In this document: in pieces, positions 18,007 to 27,954 of the stretch
How positions within the stretch are numbered: position 1 is the stretch's first letter
Layout: each line of letters starts with the position of its first letter
NCBI GenBank assembly: GCA_963767835.1
Contig: CAVYFY010000014.1
Location: 124,001-188,000, forward strand
Direction of reading: 5' to 3'
Length of the DNA stretch: 64,000 nt
From: SIAQ01 sp963767835
GTDB taxonomy: Bacteria; Planctomycetota; Planctomycetia; Gemmatales; Gemmataceae
Notes under the pieces: generated by a model
Seen by the model: only the letters and a program-made list of their open reading frames with translations
Told to the model about the DNA's origin: nothing
Databases searched by the model: none
Program-made: the position numbers and the translations under genes

Positions 18007-19269
18007 CAGTAGTTCCAAGTTCATGCCTTGCTGGGCAGGTTGCAGCATCAGGGGTTACGTCGCATCCGTGGGCGCGGGGATGCTTTGGTTGATCCAACGG
18101 GCGATGGCTTGCAGCATACGCCGGAACAGGAAGCGTTTGCTTGCTCGCTGATCGGGCACGAGGCTACGCAGCCATTCCCACACGTTGCGCAGCAGCAGGG
18201 CGACGCCAACGTAGTACAACCGCAAGAGCGGATCGCGCGTGCTCGTGCGGATCGCGCCTGGCCCAGTTGGCGATAGCTCGCTTCAATGGCGAAGCGCTTG
18301 CGATACCATTCACGCACCAAGGTGGGCTGGCCATGCACACGCCACGCCGCGAACACGAGCTTCTTCTGGCAGCGCTTGCCGTGGCGATGGTGGCGGTACG
18401 ATTTGTACGTCACGCACACGCGCACCGTCACTTCATCTTTCTGCCAACGCTGGGTGTGCGTGTACCAGCCCGCATTTTTTTGCAGGAAAGCTCGCCAGCC
18501 CGTGTGCCGTTTACCCTTCTTGGGTTTGCGGCCACGAAAGACCACCGGCATGAGGAACGGCACATTTTGCCCTTTCAAGAAACTCATGACGGCCACGCTG
18601 AAAAAGCCCCGATCCAGCAGCAAACGCCGTATTTTCACGCCGCTGCGCTCGATCTGGGCCAGCAGTCGGCCCAGGATTTTCACGGTCGATTCGTTGCGCC
18701 GCACCCAGGTGTAGGCCAGCGTGTAGCGATGTCCCTGCTCAGAGATAAAGGCGGTAGCATAGGCAAAAAACTTCGTGGTGCCCGCGCGGGGTTTTTTGTG
18801 CAGCAGGTCGTTTTGGTTATCGGTGTCGCCATGATAAGGAATCTCATGCAAGTCGATGCTGACCACTCGTCGTCGGCGTCGCGTTCCGCGGGGCAGCGGC
18901 TGACGCAGTGCCTCGTTCATTTTGTCTTCCAGGCCACGCGCGGATTTGGGCAAGCGTTTCCTCAGTTGGTCCCGCACGGTTTGGTCGGTGATCTGGCCCA
19001 ATTGCAAACAGCTCGCGAACACCGAAACCATTTGCGCCGCCGCCGTCAGGACCGCATTCATGACCGCGTTGGCCGTGCCACGCACTCCGCGATCCGGTTT
19101 GAGCACGCCGTCGAGAATCCCCGCCGCCTGCTCTTGAGCGAATTGCCCAGAAACCTTATGATTCCTCCTTGAACGCATGGCTTCCTCCTTGAATGAGTGT
19201 GTTTTCCTAACCCATTCAGGAACAGAACCATGCGTTTTTTTGAATATCAACTCCGTTTTGGAACTACTG
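18007..19269 (-). mobile_element. ISH3-like insertion sequence, 1263 bp, with TIRs and 5-bp target duplication
   Basis: Terminal inverted repeats CAGTAGTTCCAA (18007-18018) and TTGGAACTACTG (19258-19269) are perfect over 12 bp. They are flanked by direct repeats AATTC (18002-18006 and 19270-19274), a 5-bp target-site duplication. One transposase gene fills the element. The ends and duplication show a direct transposition event, probably recent. Confidence 0.9.
18055..19178 (-). CDS. IS4-superfamily (ISH3-like) DDE transposase, one frameshift
   Basis: Start at ATG 19178 behind a strong AAGGAGGAAG. DDE residues can be seen: first Asp in VVSIDLHEIPYHG, second Asp in RRLLLDRGFFSVAV, and Glu in KRFAIEASYRQLGQ, in the Y-(2)-R-(3)-E-(6)-K-like C-terminal context of the IS4 superfamily. 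After YRQLGQAR one base is missing near 18256; restoring it gives a proper ending (RTSTRDPLLRLYYVGVALLL, then ...APTDAT) at the TAA 18055-18057. Without it the tail is out of frame to 18048. Total ~374 residues. If the indel is real the element is inactive. Confidence 0.85.
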
Positions 19270-19450
19270 AATTCGCCAATCGATTGCTTCGTTGAAGCTG
19301 GCTTGAACTATTAAGAAGTCGGGGCATCCATTTGATCATTTGGTAAACTGGTGACATCCAAGACCAGTTTTCCGAACGCATGGAGGCCGCGACTTCTTAT
19401 ATTTTCCAAGGACGCGGCATTCACTAAGTCAGCGGAGCAAAGGAGTTCCC

Positions 19451-19969
19451 ATGCCAGCACGACGCGTCGCAGTTTATCCCGGCGTTTTCGATCCGGTCCA
19501 TCACGGGCATCTCGACATCATTGACCGTGGCTCGCGGCTGGTCGATCGGCTCATCGTCGCGGTCGGCGACAACCCGGAGAAGTTGCCGCTCTTCAACCAG
19601 GAGGAGCGCGTCAAGTTGCTGCTTAAGGCCGCTCTCCCGAAGAACGTCGAAGTGAAACCCTTTACCGGCCTGGCGGTCCGTTTTGTACGCGAGATCGGCG
19701 CCCGCATCATGCTGCGCGGCATCCGCACCACCAGCGACATGGAATACGAATTCACCATGACCATCATGAACGGCCTGATGGACCCGGACATCGAAACAAT
19801 CTTCCTGATGGCCCATCAGCAGCTTTCGCATGTGAGCGGGACGCTGCTGCGGCAGATTGCCACCATGGGCGGCAACCTCGATCCGTTCCTGCCGCCCGAC
19901 ATCCGCGACGCGTTGATCGCTCGCGCCACGCAAGCCGGCCCGTCCCTGCCGCCGCCTGGCCGGGATTGA
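19451..19969 (+). CDS. coaD: pantetheine-phosphate adenylyltransferase
   Basis: A 172-residue nucleotidyltransferase for the fourth step of coenzyme A synthesis (phosphopantetheine + ATP to dephospho-CoA). The Rossmann-type opening VAVYPGVFDPVHHGHLDIID contains the H-x-G-H motif. FNQEERVKLL, IMLRGIRTTSDMEYEFTMTI (the usual R-G-x-R-x-x-x-D-x-E-Y-E stretch) and FLMAHQQLSHVSGTLLRQIA follow. The last replaces the normal I-S-S-T/S-x-V-R block, a noticeable divergence. GGAG upstream at 19442 sets the start. It abuts the convergent PPC-like gene with no gap. Confidence 0.9.
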   Translation: MPARRVAVYPGVFDPVHHGHLDIIDRGSRLVDRLIVAVGDNPEKLPLFNQEERVKLLLKAALPKNVEVKPFTGLAVRFVREIGARIMLRGIRTTSDMEYEFTMTIMNGLMDPDIETIFLMAHQQLSHVSGTLLRQIATMGGNLDPFLPPDIRDALIARATQAGPSLPPPGRD

Positions 19970-20356
19970 TCATTTGACCGCGATGTAGACCTTATTTGCA
20001 GCCGCCCCGGTATGGCTCACGTCGATGCGGTAATCTTCGTCGCGCGGCGGATACCAGATTACGCCGACGAAATCGCTTTCCCCCTTGTCTTCCGCGATGA
20101 GTGCCCCCTGGGCGTCATAAACGGCGATACGCAGCTTGACGCCGGCTTCCTCGTGATCGCCGATTGCCAGGACTGCCGCGCGTTCACCCCCGCGAAATCG
20201 CTTGGTCTGCGACCAGACCTTGGATTCGATTTCGGCATAATCGGACCACGAGCCGTTGATCGGTGCGCTTCGGACGCCAAGAGTCGTAATCGCGAAGCAC
20301 AAAATCATGAAACCGAGCGAAACCAGGATCCGATTTACATTCTTAATGGATTTCAT
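19970..20356 (-). CDS. small exported protein, PPC-like beta-sandwich (copy 1)
   Basis: 128 residues with a signal peptide (hydrophobic ~9-30). The mature part shows a strand pattern like bacterial pre-peptidase C-terminal domains: RAAVLAIGDHEEAGVKLRIAVYDAQG... then ending YRIDVSHTGAAANKVYIAVK. It is a diverged tandem paralogue of the gene 32 bp upstream (20389-20757). Its stop touches the coaD stop. Probably a periplasmic or surface binding domain; no enzyme motif. Confidence 0.6.
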   Translation of the reverse strand: MKSIKNVNRILVSLGFMILCFAITTLGVRSAPINGSWSDYAEIESKVWSQTKRFRGGERAAVLAIGDHEEAGVKLRIAVYDAQGALIAEDKGESDFVGVIWYPPRDEDYRIDVSHTGAAANKVYIAVK

Positions 20357-20388
20357 CGTTTATGATCCCATGATTCTGCAGGGGTCGA

Positions 20389-20757
20389 TCAGCGCAGGGC
20401 GATTTGGTAGGTGTTGGTTTCGAAGCCGGCATTGCGCAGTTCCACGCTGTAGCGGCCATCCTGGGCCGGGAACCATTCAACAATCAGATCATCGGAGGTC
20501 CCTGGCGATGAAATGTCGTCCTTGGCGACGCAATTGCCTTGGCTGTCGAAGACATACAGGCGAAGGCATGACCGCCAGTTGCCCGAAGCAATCGCCAGAG
20601 TGCGCTCATTTTTTTTGAAGGCGTCCATGTATGAGCGCGTTGCGCCGGCTGGAAGCATGACTTTGGTCATCGGCTCGCGTGGCTTGACGAGATCAGCGCT
20701 GCCGAATGAAACACACAAGAGCACGATGGGTACGCTGCACGCCGTGATGATTCGCAT
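20389..20757 (-). CDS. small exported protein, PPC-like beta-sandwich (copy 2)
   Basis: 122 residues from ATG 20757 (MRIITACSVPIVLLCVSFGS is a signal peptide; the longer frame start lacks this shape). The mature part parallels copy 1: ERTLAIASGNWRSCLRLYVFDSQGNCVAKDD... and ending YSVELRNAGFETNTYQIALR. The shared plan is L-R-x-x-V-[FY]-D-x-Q-G followed by Y-x-[VI]-[ED]-[VL] and a closing Y-x-I-A strand. Same strand and spacing suggest one transcript and an old duplication. Confidence 0.6.
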   Translation of the reverse strand: MRIITACSVPIVLLCVSFGSADLVKPREPMTKVMLPAGATRSYMDAFKKNERTLAIASGNWRSCLRLYVFDSQGNCVAKDDISSPGTSDDLIVEWFPAQDGRYSVELRNAGFETNTYQIALR

Positions 20758-20887
20758 GACGAATTCCCGAGCCTCCAACAACGCCGACCTCACCTCGCTA
20801 TCCTATGTCCGGCGCTCGAATGGGGCGACGCGGGAATCCGGGAAAGTTGCGCAAGCATGAATTCAACGCCAACGGCACAACTCGCAA

Positions 20888-20916
20888 TTGACGGCGGCGC
20901 GGTTAGTGCCTATCAT
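20888..20916 (+). promoter_or_regulatory. sigma70-like promoter for the AsmA-like gene
   Basis: TTGACG (20888-20893) and TATCAT (20911-20916) are separated by exactly 17 nt, each one mismatch from consensus. The ATG of the AsmA-like gene is 48 bp downstream and no other start intervenes. Confidence 0.55.
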
Positions 20917-20963
20917 CCCCGCCCGCTCTGGGGAGTGCTTCACACCAAGATGGCGAGGCTCGC

Positions 20964-23900
20964 ATGGCCTGGCGGAAATGGATTGTCCGCGGCATCGTTT
21001 ACGGCATCGTTGCCGCCTCGGCTGCCGGTGCGCTCGCCTATCAGCGTTTCACCAATCCCGATGCCGTCCGCGATCAGATTATCATCGAGCTGGAAAAGGC
21101 CTTTCCCGGCGCGGAGGTAAGCGTTGATTCCGCGCGTCTGCGCATTCTCGGCGGTATCCAACTCACGGGGCTTCGCCTCGCCCGCAGCGACGATCAGGAG
21201 AAACATGAATTCCTCCAGGTTCCGTCCGCGATCTTCTACCACGACAAGGAAAAAATCCTCGATGGAGAGTTGCGGCTGCGGAAAATCGAATTGATCCGGC
21301 CGCGCCTGCGCGCCGGCGAGGTCGCGATGGCAAATGGAACCTTGCTGGCCTGGTGCGCCCACCCAGCCTGACACCCGACAGAATGCTGCCTGCCATCGTG
21401 ATTCATCAAGGGACCATCGTCCTGGAAGATTTGGCAGTGGCGGACAAGGCGACGGTGCTGGAGATCAACGACGTCAACCTGACGCTCATCAACGATCCAC
21501 TCATGACGCTTTCGATCCGCGGCGCCGCCAGTTCCGACCTGCTCGGCAAATTGCAGCTCGCGGGAGTCATCGATCGGCACAACGGCGAAGCGCAACTCGC
21601 ATTCCGGGCCGCGCAGATTCCGCTCACGCAAGACCTGGCGGCGCGTTTGCCAATCCAGTGTCCGCCCGATGTCTTTCGCGGCTTGCAACTGAAAGCGACG
21701 GCCCATGTCGAAGGGAAGCTGTCGCTGCAACCGGGCCAACCCGTGTTCTACGAGGTGCGCGGCGAGGTTCGGGGGGCCAAGGTGCAGCATCCCAAGATGC
21801 CGCTGCCGCTTGAGGACCTGAACGCCAAGTTCCATTGCAACAACGGCGAATTTCAACTGGAGAACCTGACCGCGCATTCGGGCAAGACGGAGATCGAGGC
21901 GCACGGCGTGGCCCAGCTGCCTTGCGTCGATAAGGATTTCGAAGTCCAGCTTGAGCTGAAGCACGTGGTGTTAGGGCGCGATCTTGCTGACCGCTTGCCG
22001 GAGAAGATTCGCAATCTGAGCGACCTCTTTCAGCCCGACGGGCCGACGACGATTCATATCGCCTGCGCCCGCCATGACGGAGAATGGGTCGCGCTCACGG
22101 ATGGCTCGCCGTCGCAAGTGTCACTGCGGCCGGAAGGGATCAGTTTGAAGTTCAAGAATTTCGCTTATCCGCTCGAGCGTGCCACCGGGGCCATCGATTA
22201 CAACCTACACGACGCCCGCGTGCAGGTCGATATCACCGCGTACGCCGGCGTTACTCCGGTCTTCTTGCGCGGGCACTGGACCGGCAAGGACGCCGACGCC
22301 GACGTCAAGTTCGATTTCCATGCCAACGATTTGACTATCGACGACACGCTGCTGCACGCTTTGCCCAAGCAGCCGATGGATCTGCAGACGTTCGCGGCCG
22401 GATTTCACGCGAACGGCAGGCTCGATGTCAAGGCCCACATTCGCCACGAGCCGGGCAAGGAATTCCGTAACGAGTACCACCTTTATTTCCATGACACCGC
22501 GATCCAGTGGGAACCGTTTCCGCTGGCGCTCAAGAAGGTAAGCGGTTTCATTAACATCTATCCTGACTACTGGGAATTCAAGCAGTTCCAAGGTGTACAC
22601 GGCGACGGGCAGGTCATCGTGCACGGCAAATCCATTCCCAGCGTAGATGCCAAGGGGGAGAAATCGTTCGGCATCTCGCTGGAGATCACGGGCCGCAACA
22701 TGGCGCTCGATGACTCGCTGCGCGACGCGCTGTGCCCGATGCCGGGCCTTCACAGTGCCTGGGAAACCTTCAACCCGCAGGGAAATCTATGCTTCACCGC
22801 ATCGGTCAATCGTCCCAGTGCCGACATGCACGATCTTGATGTTCACGTCGATGCCCGCGGCGCATCGGTTAAGCCGAAGTTTTTGCAGTACCTGATCGAG
22901 GATATTACAGGACAGTTTCGCTTTCATCGCCATCAGCTTCAAATCACCAAGCTGTGCGCCAAGCACAACCACGCGATCATCGGTCTCGACCACGGTGCTG
23001 TCGATATCGACACACGCGGCGGCTACTATGCCGACCTGGCTGATCTGCGCATTGCCGGCTTTCAGGTTGATGAAGAGTTCGCTCGCGCCCTGCCCAAGGG
23101 GAGACTGCAAGACACCGCCAGAGGATTGAAAATGACCGATCCTGTGCGCGTCGCCACGCGGCTCGTGATCGCTCAGCCCGCGGAGACGGGCAAGGCGCCT
23201 GAAATCTACTGGGACGGCAAAGCCTGGATGTACGACGCCCGCTTCACGACCGGCCTGGAATTCAGCGACGCCACCGGCGAAATCGCCTGCATCGGCCGCG
23301 TCAACGGCACACAGGTCGTCGGCATTGATGGCAACCTCCTGCTCGAACAAGCGACGCTTTTCAAGCAGCCGCTCAAGAAATTTCACGCGAAGTTCCAGAT
23401 GCGCGATCCGAATCCGGATGTGCTGCTGGTCGGCGTGCGTGCCCCTCTGTTCGGCGGCGATGTCGTCGGGCAGATGGAGGTGAATCTCAACTCCGCTCTG
23501 CGCTATGAAATGAACCTGACCGCCTCGCAGATCAACCTCGCCGAATTCGGTCGGCATAACCTTGGCCCGCGCTCGCAGCTCTCCGGCGCCGCCAATGCCC
23601 GCTTGCACCTGACCGGCATGGGCAGCGGTCCCGACAGCATTCAAACGCTGGACGGCAACGGCGCCGTCGATGTGCCGCGCGGCCACCTCTACAACCTGCC
23701 CTTCCTGCTCGACCTCCTGAAATTCCTCGGCCTGCATTGGCCCGACCGCACCGCCTTCGAGGAGTTCCACACCGCCTTCGCCATTCAGGGGCCGAAGGTC
23801 ACGTTGAAAAAATTTGACCTGCTTGGCAGCGCCGTCAGCCTATCGGGCAAGGGGGAATACGATCTGCTGACGAAGAATCTGCAGGTCGATGTTTATCCGC

Positions 23901-24184
23901 TATGGGGGCGCATCGAAGGATTGCTCCCGCCGATGGTGCGTCCGCTGCCGACCACGCTCAGCAAGAGCCTGGTGACCGTTGAAGTGCGCGGCAAGGCAAC
24001 GGGGGAGCCGAAAGATTTGAAATATCAGATGAAGCCGGTGCCAGTGATTGTCGATCCGCTGATTTTTTTGCGCGATCGCATGTTCGGCGCCCGCGATCGC
24101 GATTCGGCAAGTGTGGTTGGGGAACCACCCGTGCCGATCGTGCCGGCGCCACCGACGGTGCGCGGGGCGGCACGCATGGATTGA
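20964..24184 (+). CDS. AsmA-like / DUF3971-type envelope protein, one frameshift
   Basis: About 1,073 residues when one base is restored near 21312. The N-terminus has a single membrane helix (VRGIVYGIVAASAAGALAY) and then the long repetitive beta-strand architecture of AsmA/TamB-like proteins. The break lies where RPRLR must continue as RRRGRDGKWNLAGLV; behind it the frame stays open to 24184. A C-terminal AsmA-like block (LTGMGSGPDSIQTLDGNGAV, then VPRGHLYNLPFLLDLLKFLG) is typical. Such proteins bridge membranes and move phospholipid or adjust outer-membrane assembly. The next gene is an LptF/LptG-type permease, so the pair fits envelope lipid transport. A good promoter stands upstream. Confidence 0.75.
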
Positions 24185-24200
24185 TGGGGGTGATGGGGGT

Positions 24201-24420
24201 CCTCGTTCCCACGGTCCGCGTGGGAACGCACTGCTTCGCGACGCTCCTGCGTCGCGGACGTGATGCCTCGGCGGTACCTAAACGCCGGCTAACGCCCATT
24301 GCGCCGCGCAGTGGGAATTGCGCCTGCGCAAGAGGGGACGTGGTTTCTAGGGGGTATTCTGTCCGCGACGCAGGAGCATCGCGTAGCAGTGCGTTCGCCA
24401 CGCGGAGCGGGGGAACGAGG
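24201..24420. repeat. MITE-like element with ~60-bp inverted arms
   Basis: Left arm 24201-24260 begins CCTCGTTCCCACGGTCCGCG and right arm 24361-24420 ends with its complement (GGGGGAACGAGG). The arms are imperfect inverted repeats of about 60 bp around a 100-bp centre. The left arm itself holds a small palindrome GTTCCCACG/CGTGGGAAC. The element fills the gap between the AsmA-like and LptG-type genes and carries no gene. It resembles non-autonomous palindromic repeats with the GTTCCCACG word seen in many genomes. Confidence 0.7.
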
Positions 24421-24439
24421 CGGGGGAACGGGGGCTGCC

Positions 24440-25637
24440 GTGTTCTGGGGGCGGTTGCAGCGCATGATCCTGCTCGAACTTTTCAAGGTCTTCAGCATCG
24501 CGCTGATCGCCTTGACCGGGCTGATTTTGCTTGCGGGGGTCATCTCCGAAGCGATGAAAAGTGGTTTGGGCCCGTTGCAGATTCTGGAGATCATTCCGCT
24601 TCTGACGCCGAGCATGCTGCCATACACCGTGCCCGCGACGACGCTTTTCGCTACCTGCATCGTGTATGGCCGGCTATCCGCCGACAACGAAGTCCTCGCC
24701 CTCAAGGCTGCCGGCGTGCACATTTTTCACGTCATGGTTCCGGCAATATTCCTGGGAGTCTTCGCCAGTGCCGCCACGCTGCTACTATATCGGGACACCA
24801 TCCCGTACACGCATTATCTCTTGAAATGCGAGGTCGCGGCGGATGTCGAGGAATCGCTCTACACCATGCTGAGAAATGACGGCTGCATCCGCCATCGCTG
24901 CCTCAACTACGAAATTAACATCAAGAATCTGCGTGGCCGCATCCTTGAGGACGTTGTCATCAAGTCGCCGCGCCATGCGCGGCAGCGGGTTCGACCTCGT
25001 CGCCCACGCCAGGGAGGCGGAGTTGCACGTCAATACGGTTACCAGGGAGCTTCTCGTGGACATGAGGCAATGCGAGCTCATGCAGGGGAATGTTGTCGGT
25101 GTCATGGATTCGCGTGTTTGGCCGATCGAGTTGCCGGCCGAGATGTGCGACGGCGAACTCAAACTCCGCCCCACCGACATGATGTGGCAAGAGCTTTACG
25201 AGTGCGAGGAGAAAACGATCGAAGAGAAACAGGCGCTGAGCCGGGAGATCGACAGCCACCAGCGCGTCCTCGATCAGCGTCGCGGCGGCGACCAATTCGC
25301 CGAGCACATCCGTCACCTCACGAACGAACGCAAGCTGCGCGATGGCCAGATGCTTGCCGTGGACACCGAACGCCACATGCGGTTCGCACTGTCGCTGGGG
25401 TGTTTTTTTTTCGCACTGGTCGGCTGTCCGGTCGGCATCTGGTTCTGCAAAAGCGATTATCTGAGCGCATTTGTCATCTGCTTCTTGCCCATCGTTATCA
25501 TCTACTATCCCCTGCTATTGTGCATGATCAACATGGCGCGCAACGGCAAAGTCACGTGCTGGCTGACCATCCATAACGCGAACGCTCTGATGATGCTCGT
25601 CGCCCTGATTCTGTTCCGCCGGCTGGCGCGGAATTGA
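24440..25637 (+). CDS. LptF/LptG (YjgP/YjgQ) family permease, one frameshift
   Basis: About 399 residues. The N-terminus (VFWGRLQRMILLELFKVF...) is the first membrane helix, then helices at ~55-75 and ~95-115 with SADNEVLALKAAGV, the conserved LptF/G loop (S-x-x-x-E-x-x-A-L-x-A-x-G). A periplasmic beta-jellyroll part follows. The frame breaks near 24980 (VVIKSP then RSGFDLVAHAREAEL) and then runs to 25637 with three more helices (ALSLGCFFFALVGCPVGIW...). The start may be GTG 24440 or ATG 24464; the GTG adds the usual W-G-R-L-Q-R lead. LptF/G form the membrane part of the lipopolysaccharide-extraction ABC complex; the ATPase (LptB) is not in the window. Confidence 0.75.
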
Positions 25638-25682
25638 ACGGAAGGCATCGTAATCGCGTAGATAGCGCAGGCTGCTAATTTA

Positions 25683-25782
25683 CTCCCTCTCCCTCCGGGA
25701 GAGGGGTTGGGGGTGAGGGCGGATGCTTCAAAAAGCTTGTCAAGCCCCTCACCCCCGGCCCCTCTCCCAGGGGGAGAGGGGA
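25683..25782. repeat. CT/GA-rich palindromic repeat pair
   Basis: Left arm 25683-25720 (CTCCCTCTCCCTCCGGGAGA...) is answered by right arm 25744-25782 (ending CCCAGGGGGAGAGGGGAG); each arm is itself a small hairpin around CCGGGAGAGG or CTCCC. The pair sits between the convergent permease and deformylase genes and may serve as a bidirectional terminator. The sequence GAGAGGGGTTGGGGGTGAGG is a well-known word of dispersed repeats in planctomycete-type genomes. Confidence 0.6.
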
Positions 25783-25823
25783 GAAGAGCTCTTGCCGCTC
25801 GCGCAAACGAACACATGGCCTAG

Positions 25824-26369
25824 TTACTCCTGGTCCTCCAAGTCGCCCATCGCCTCACGCACGGCGTCGATCTCCGAAGCCTTGACGATGTGAAGCGAGG
25901 ATTCAACTCGGTCGATCGTCAGGATCCCTTCGAGATGATCGTATTCGTGCTGAACCACACGGGCTGGAAAATCAACGAGAGCAAGCGATTGCGATTCGCC
26001 GAACTCATTGAGGTAATCGATTCGCACTGCCCGGCAGCGCGGAACCAGCACCAACAATTCCGGGAAACTCAAGCAGCCTTCCCAGGCCCGCGCGGTTTCA
26101 TCCGTGAGCGGCGTCAGCTTCGGGTTGATGAACACCTCGACACCGGGGGGGGCGTCTTCCGTCTGGCCCGGCAGGATCGCCGCCAGAAAGACGCGTTTGC
26201 CGACGAACACCTGCGGCCCCGCCAACCCCGCGCCTTTCTGCTCCTCTAGCGTCTGGCCCATTTCGCGCAGTAATTGCTGAAATTGCGGCTCGGCAATCTC
26301 AAGGAGGGTCACGTCCGCGGCAACTTCCCGCAACACCGGTTGACCGAGCTGCGCTATTTTCAGCGGCAT
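25824..26369 (-). CDS. def: peptide deformylase
   Basis: Removes the formyl group from new N-termini in the cytosol using a metal ion. 181 residues from ATG 26369 (MPLKIAQLGQPVLREVAADV), the normal start. All three family motifs are present: GAGLAGPQV (GxGLAAPQ), EGCLSFPE (EGCLSxP with metal Cys) and VVQHEYDHLEGIL (QHExDHLxG with two metal His and catalytic Glu). The longer frame upstream lacks similarity. No fmt gene is adjacent, unlike in many bacteria. It is divergent from the uncharacterised 439-residue gene. Confidence 0.93.
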   Translation of the reverse strand: MPLKIAQLGQPVLREVAADVTLLEIAEPQFQQLLREMGQTLEEQKGAGLAGPQVFVGKRVFLAAILPGQTEDAPPGVEVFINPKLTPLTDETARAWEGCLSFPELLVLVPRCRAVRIDYLNEFGESQSLALVDFPARVVQHEYDHLEGILTIDRVESSLHIVKASEIDAVREAMGDLEDQE

Positions 26370-26522
26370 CGTCTTCTCGCTTTCGTACCCGCTCAGCAAC
26401 GATTTTCCTGATGTACGCCTTTCCCGCTTGTTCAGCGGCGGCAATCATTTTACAGTAAATATAGTCAGTCGACCTGTGCGCCTGCCAGCTTCGATCACGC
26501 GGATAAAGAGTTGGAATCCGTC

Positions 26523-27842
26523 ATGGACGTCGGCCTCTTTCTTACCGGCACGTTTCCAAGTGACGCCGTCGGCGAATCGGCAGAGGACTGGCTCGAGCAG
26601 GTCGCTGCCTGGCTTGAGGGGCACGAGGAGGAGCCGTTGATGCTCTGCCATCGTGCCGCCAACGATGCGGACCAGCCAACCCTTTTTGTGCAAATGCATC
26701 CGAGCGCCGAGGAGGTCGAGATCAGCGTTCCCGCGCCCGGCGTGTGCGCGGTCGTCGCCAAGACCTCCACGGTTGGTCCGGGATATCATATTTTCGTGTG
26801 CGATCTGCTGCACGCGCTCGGCACGCAATTTCACGTGGAATGGGACGAGCCGAACGGTGACGACGATACCGGCGACGAGACCGGCTATTTCTTTCACGGC
26901 GATGCGGCTGTGCTGCGTCAGGAGATGCTGCGCTGGCTCAGCGCCCTTGCGCGGGTCGTGGTCGAAAATTGCGGTGACGATGAGGTCAACATCCGTATGG
27001 TGCCGATGCCGCTCGATTGCAGCTTTCCAGGACAGCCGGGCATCGTGACGCCGACGGGCCCGCGCACGCGTGCCTGGTTCGAGCAAATGGTCGAGGCGCC
27101 GGAGGGGGGCATCGCTTTCTTTCCGTGGTGGCCTGAAGGGGTCGGCGCCGCGTTCTTTCTCGGCCGGGCCCTGTGCCGGCTCTGGCAGGAAGTGCGCTGG
27201 CGCACGCCGATCACCGAAGACGAAGGCGAGTTGCTCATGGAAGTCCATCTCGACCTGGAACGCGCTTATCATCTCGATCCTGGCTCGGTAATCCCCTGGC
27301 GCGAGTGGCGCGAACTGCTCGAATTCTTAAACGAATACTTCGGCTATGCGGAATTTCAGCACGAGGAAGGGTTCGAAGAGAAAATCAAGCAGCGAGCCGC
27401 TCAAGTCGATCCGAAATTGCCGCGCATCGGCTATCGGCGTGGCCCGGTGCAAGTGATGCTCACCGGCGGTTGGTCGATCGTGATCCCCGGCGAATTTGCC
27501 GAGGAATGGGAAGACGAGGGCCAGACGTGGAGCGCTTGGCATAACGGCCGCACCGTTTGGTGCACCTCGTGGTCGGTCCAGGGCCAGAACGACGAAACAC
27601 TCAGCGCCGCGGAGATTCTCGACAGCCGATCCTGGCCCGACGAGGGCGAGATCGTCGAGCACGAGGACGGCGCCTTGCTGGGCCGCGCCGTCTTCATGCC
27701 GTGCGAGGAAGATGGCCAGGCGATGTGGAATCTCAAGGCCTATTCCGCCGTGGAGGGCAATTTCGCTCTGTGCAATATCTACGTTCCCGATAGAGACGAT
27801 CTGCCGTGGGCGCTGCAGATTTGGCAGTCGTTACGGAACTAA
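26523..27842 (+). CDS. uncharacterised acidic protein, 439 aa
   Basis: From ATG 26523 (MDVGLFLTGTFPSDAVGESA). A highly acidic, tryptophan-rich cytosolic protein without signal peptide or membrane helix. Notable stretches: PTGPRTRAWFEQMVEAPEGG with IAFFPWWPEGVGAAFFLGRA (residues ~180-220), LLMEVHLDLERAYHLDPGSVIPW (~240), and a C-terminal half (YRRGPVQVMLTGGWSIVIPG, WSAWHNGRTVWCTSW) that looks like a small beta domain. I do not recognise a family and see no catalytic motif. The downstream TetR gene is 112 bp away on the same strand. Confidence 0.7.
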   Translation: MDVGLFLTGTFPSDAVGESAEDWLEQVAAWLEGHEEEPLMLCHRAANDADQPTLFVQMHPSAEEVEISVPAPGVCAVVAKTSTVGPGYHIFVCDLLHALGTQFHVEWDEPNGDDDTGDETGYFFHGDAAVLRQEMLRWLSALARVVVENCGDDEVNIRMVPMPLDCSFPGQPGIVTPTGPRTRAWFEQMVEAPEGGIAFFPWWPEGVGAAFFLGRALCRLWQEVRWRTPITEDEGELLMEVHLDLERAYHLDPGSVIPWREWRELLEFLNEYFGYAEFQHEEGFEEKIKQRAAQVDPKLPRIGYRRGPVQVMLTGGWSIVIPGEFAEEWEDEGQTWSAWHNGRTVWCTSWSVQGQNDETLSAAEILDSRSWPDEGEIVEHEDGALLGRAVFMPCEEDGQAMWNLKAYSAVEGNFALCNIYVPDRDDLPWALQIWQSLRN

Positions 27843-27954
27843 ACGCTTTGCAAGCTCATGGGAAGTGAGATGCTCCGAGCCGCTGGGAATCGGAGTACCT
27901 CCTCATCCCAGGGCTTGACGGATACTGTTTCGGATTAGGAGATACGGAATTCGA

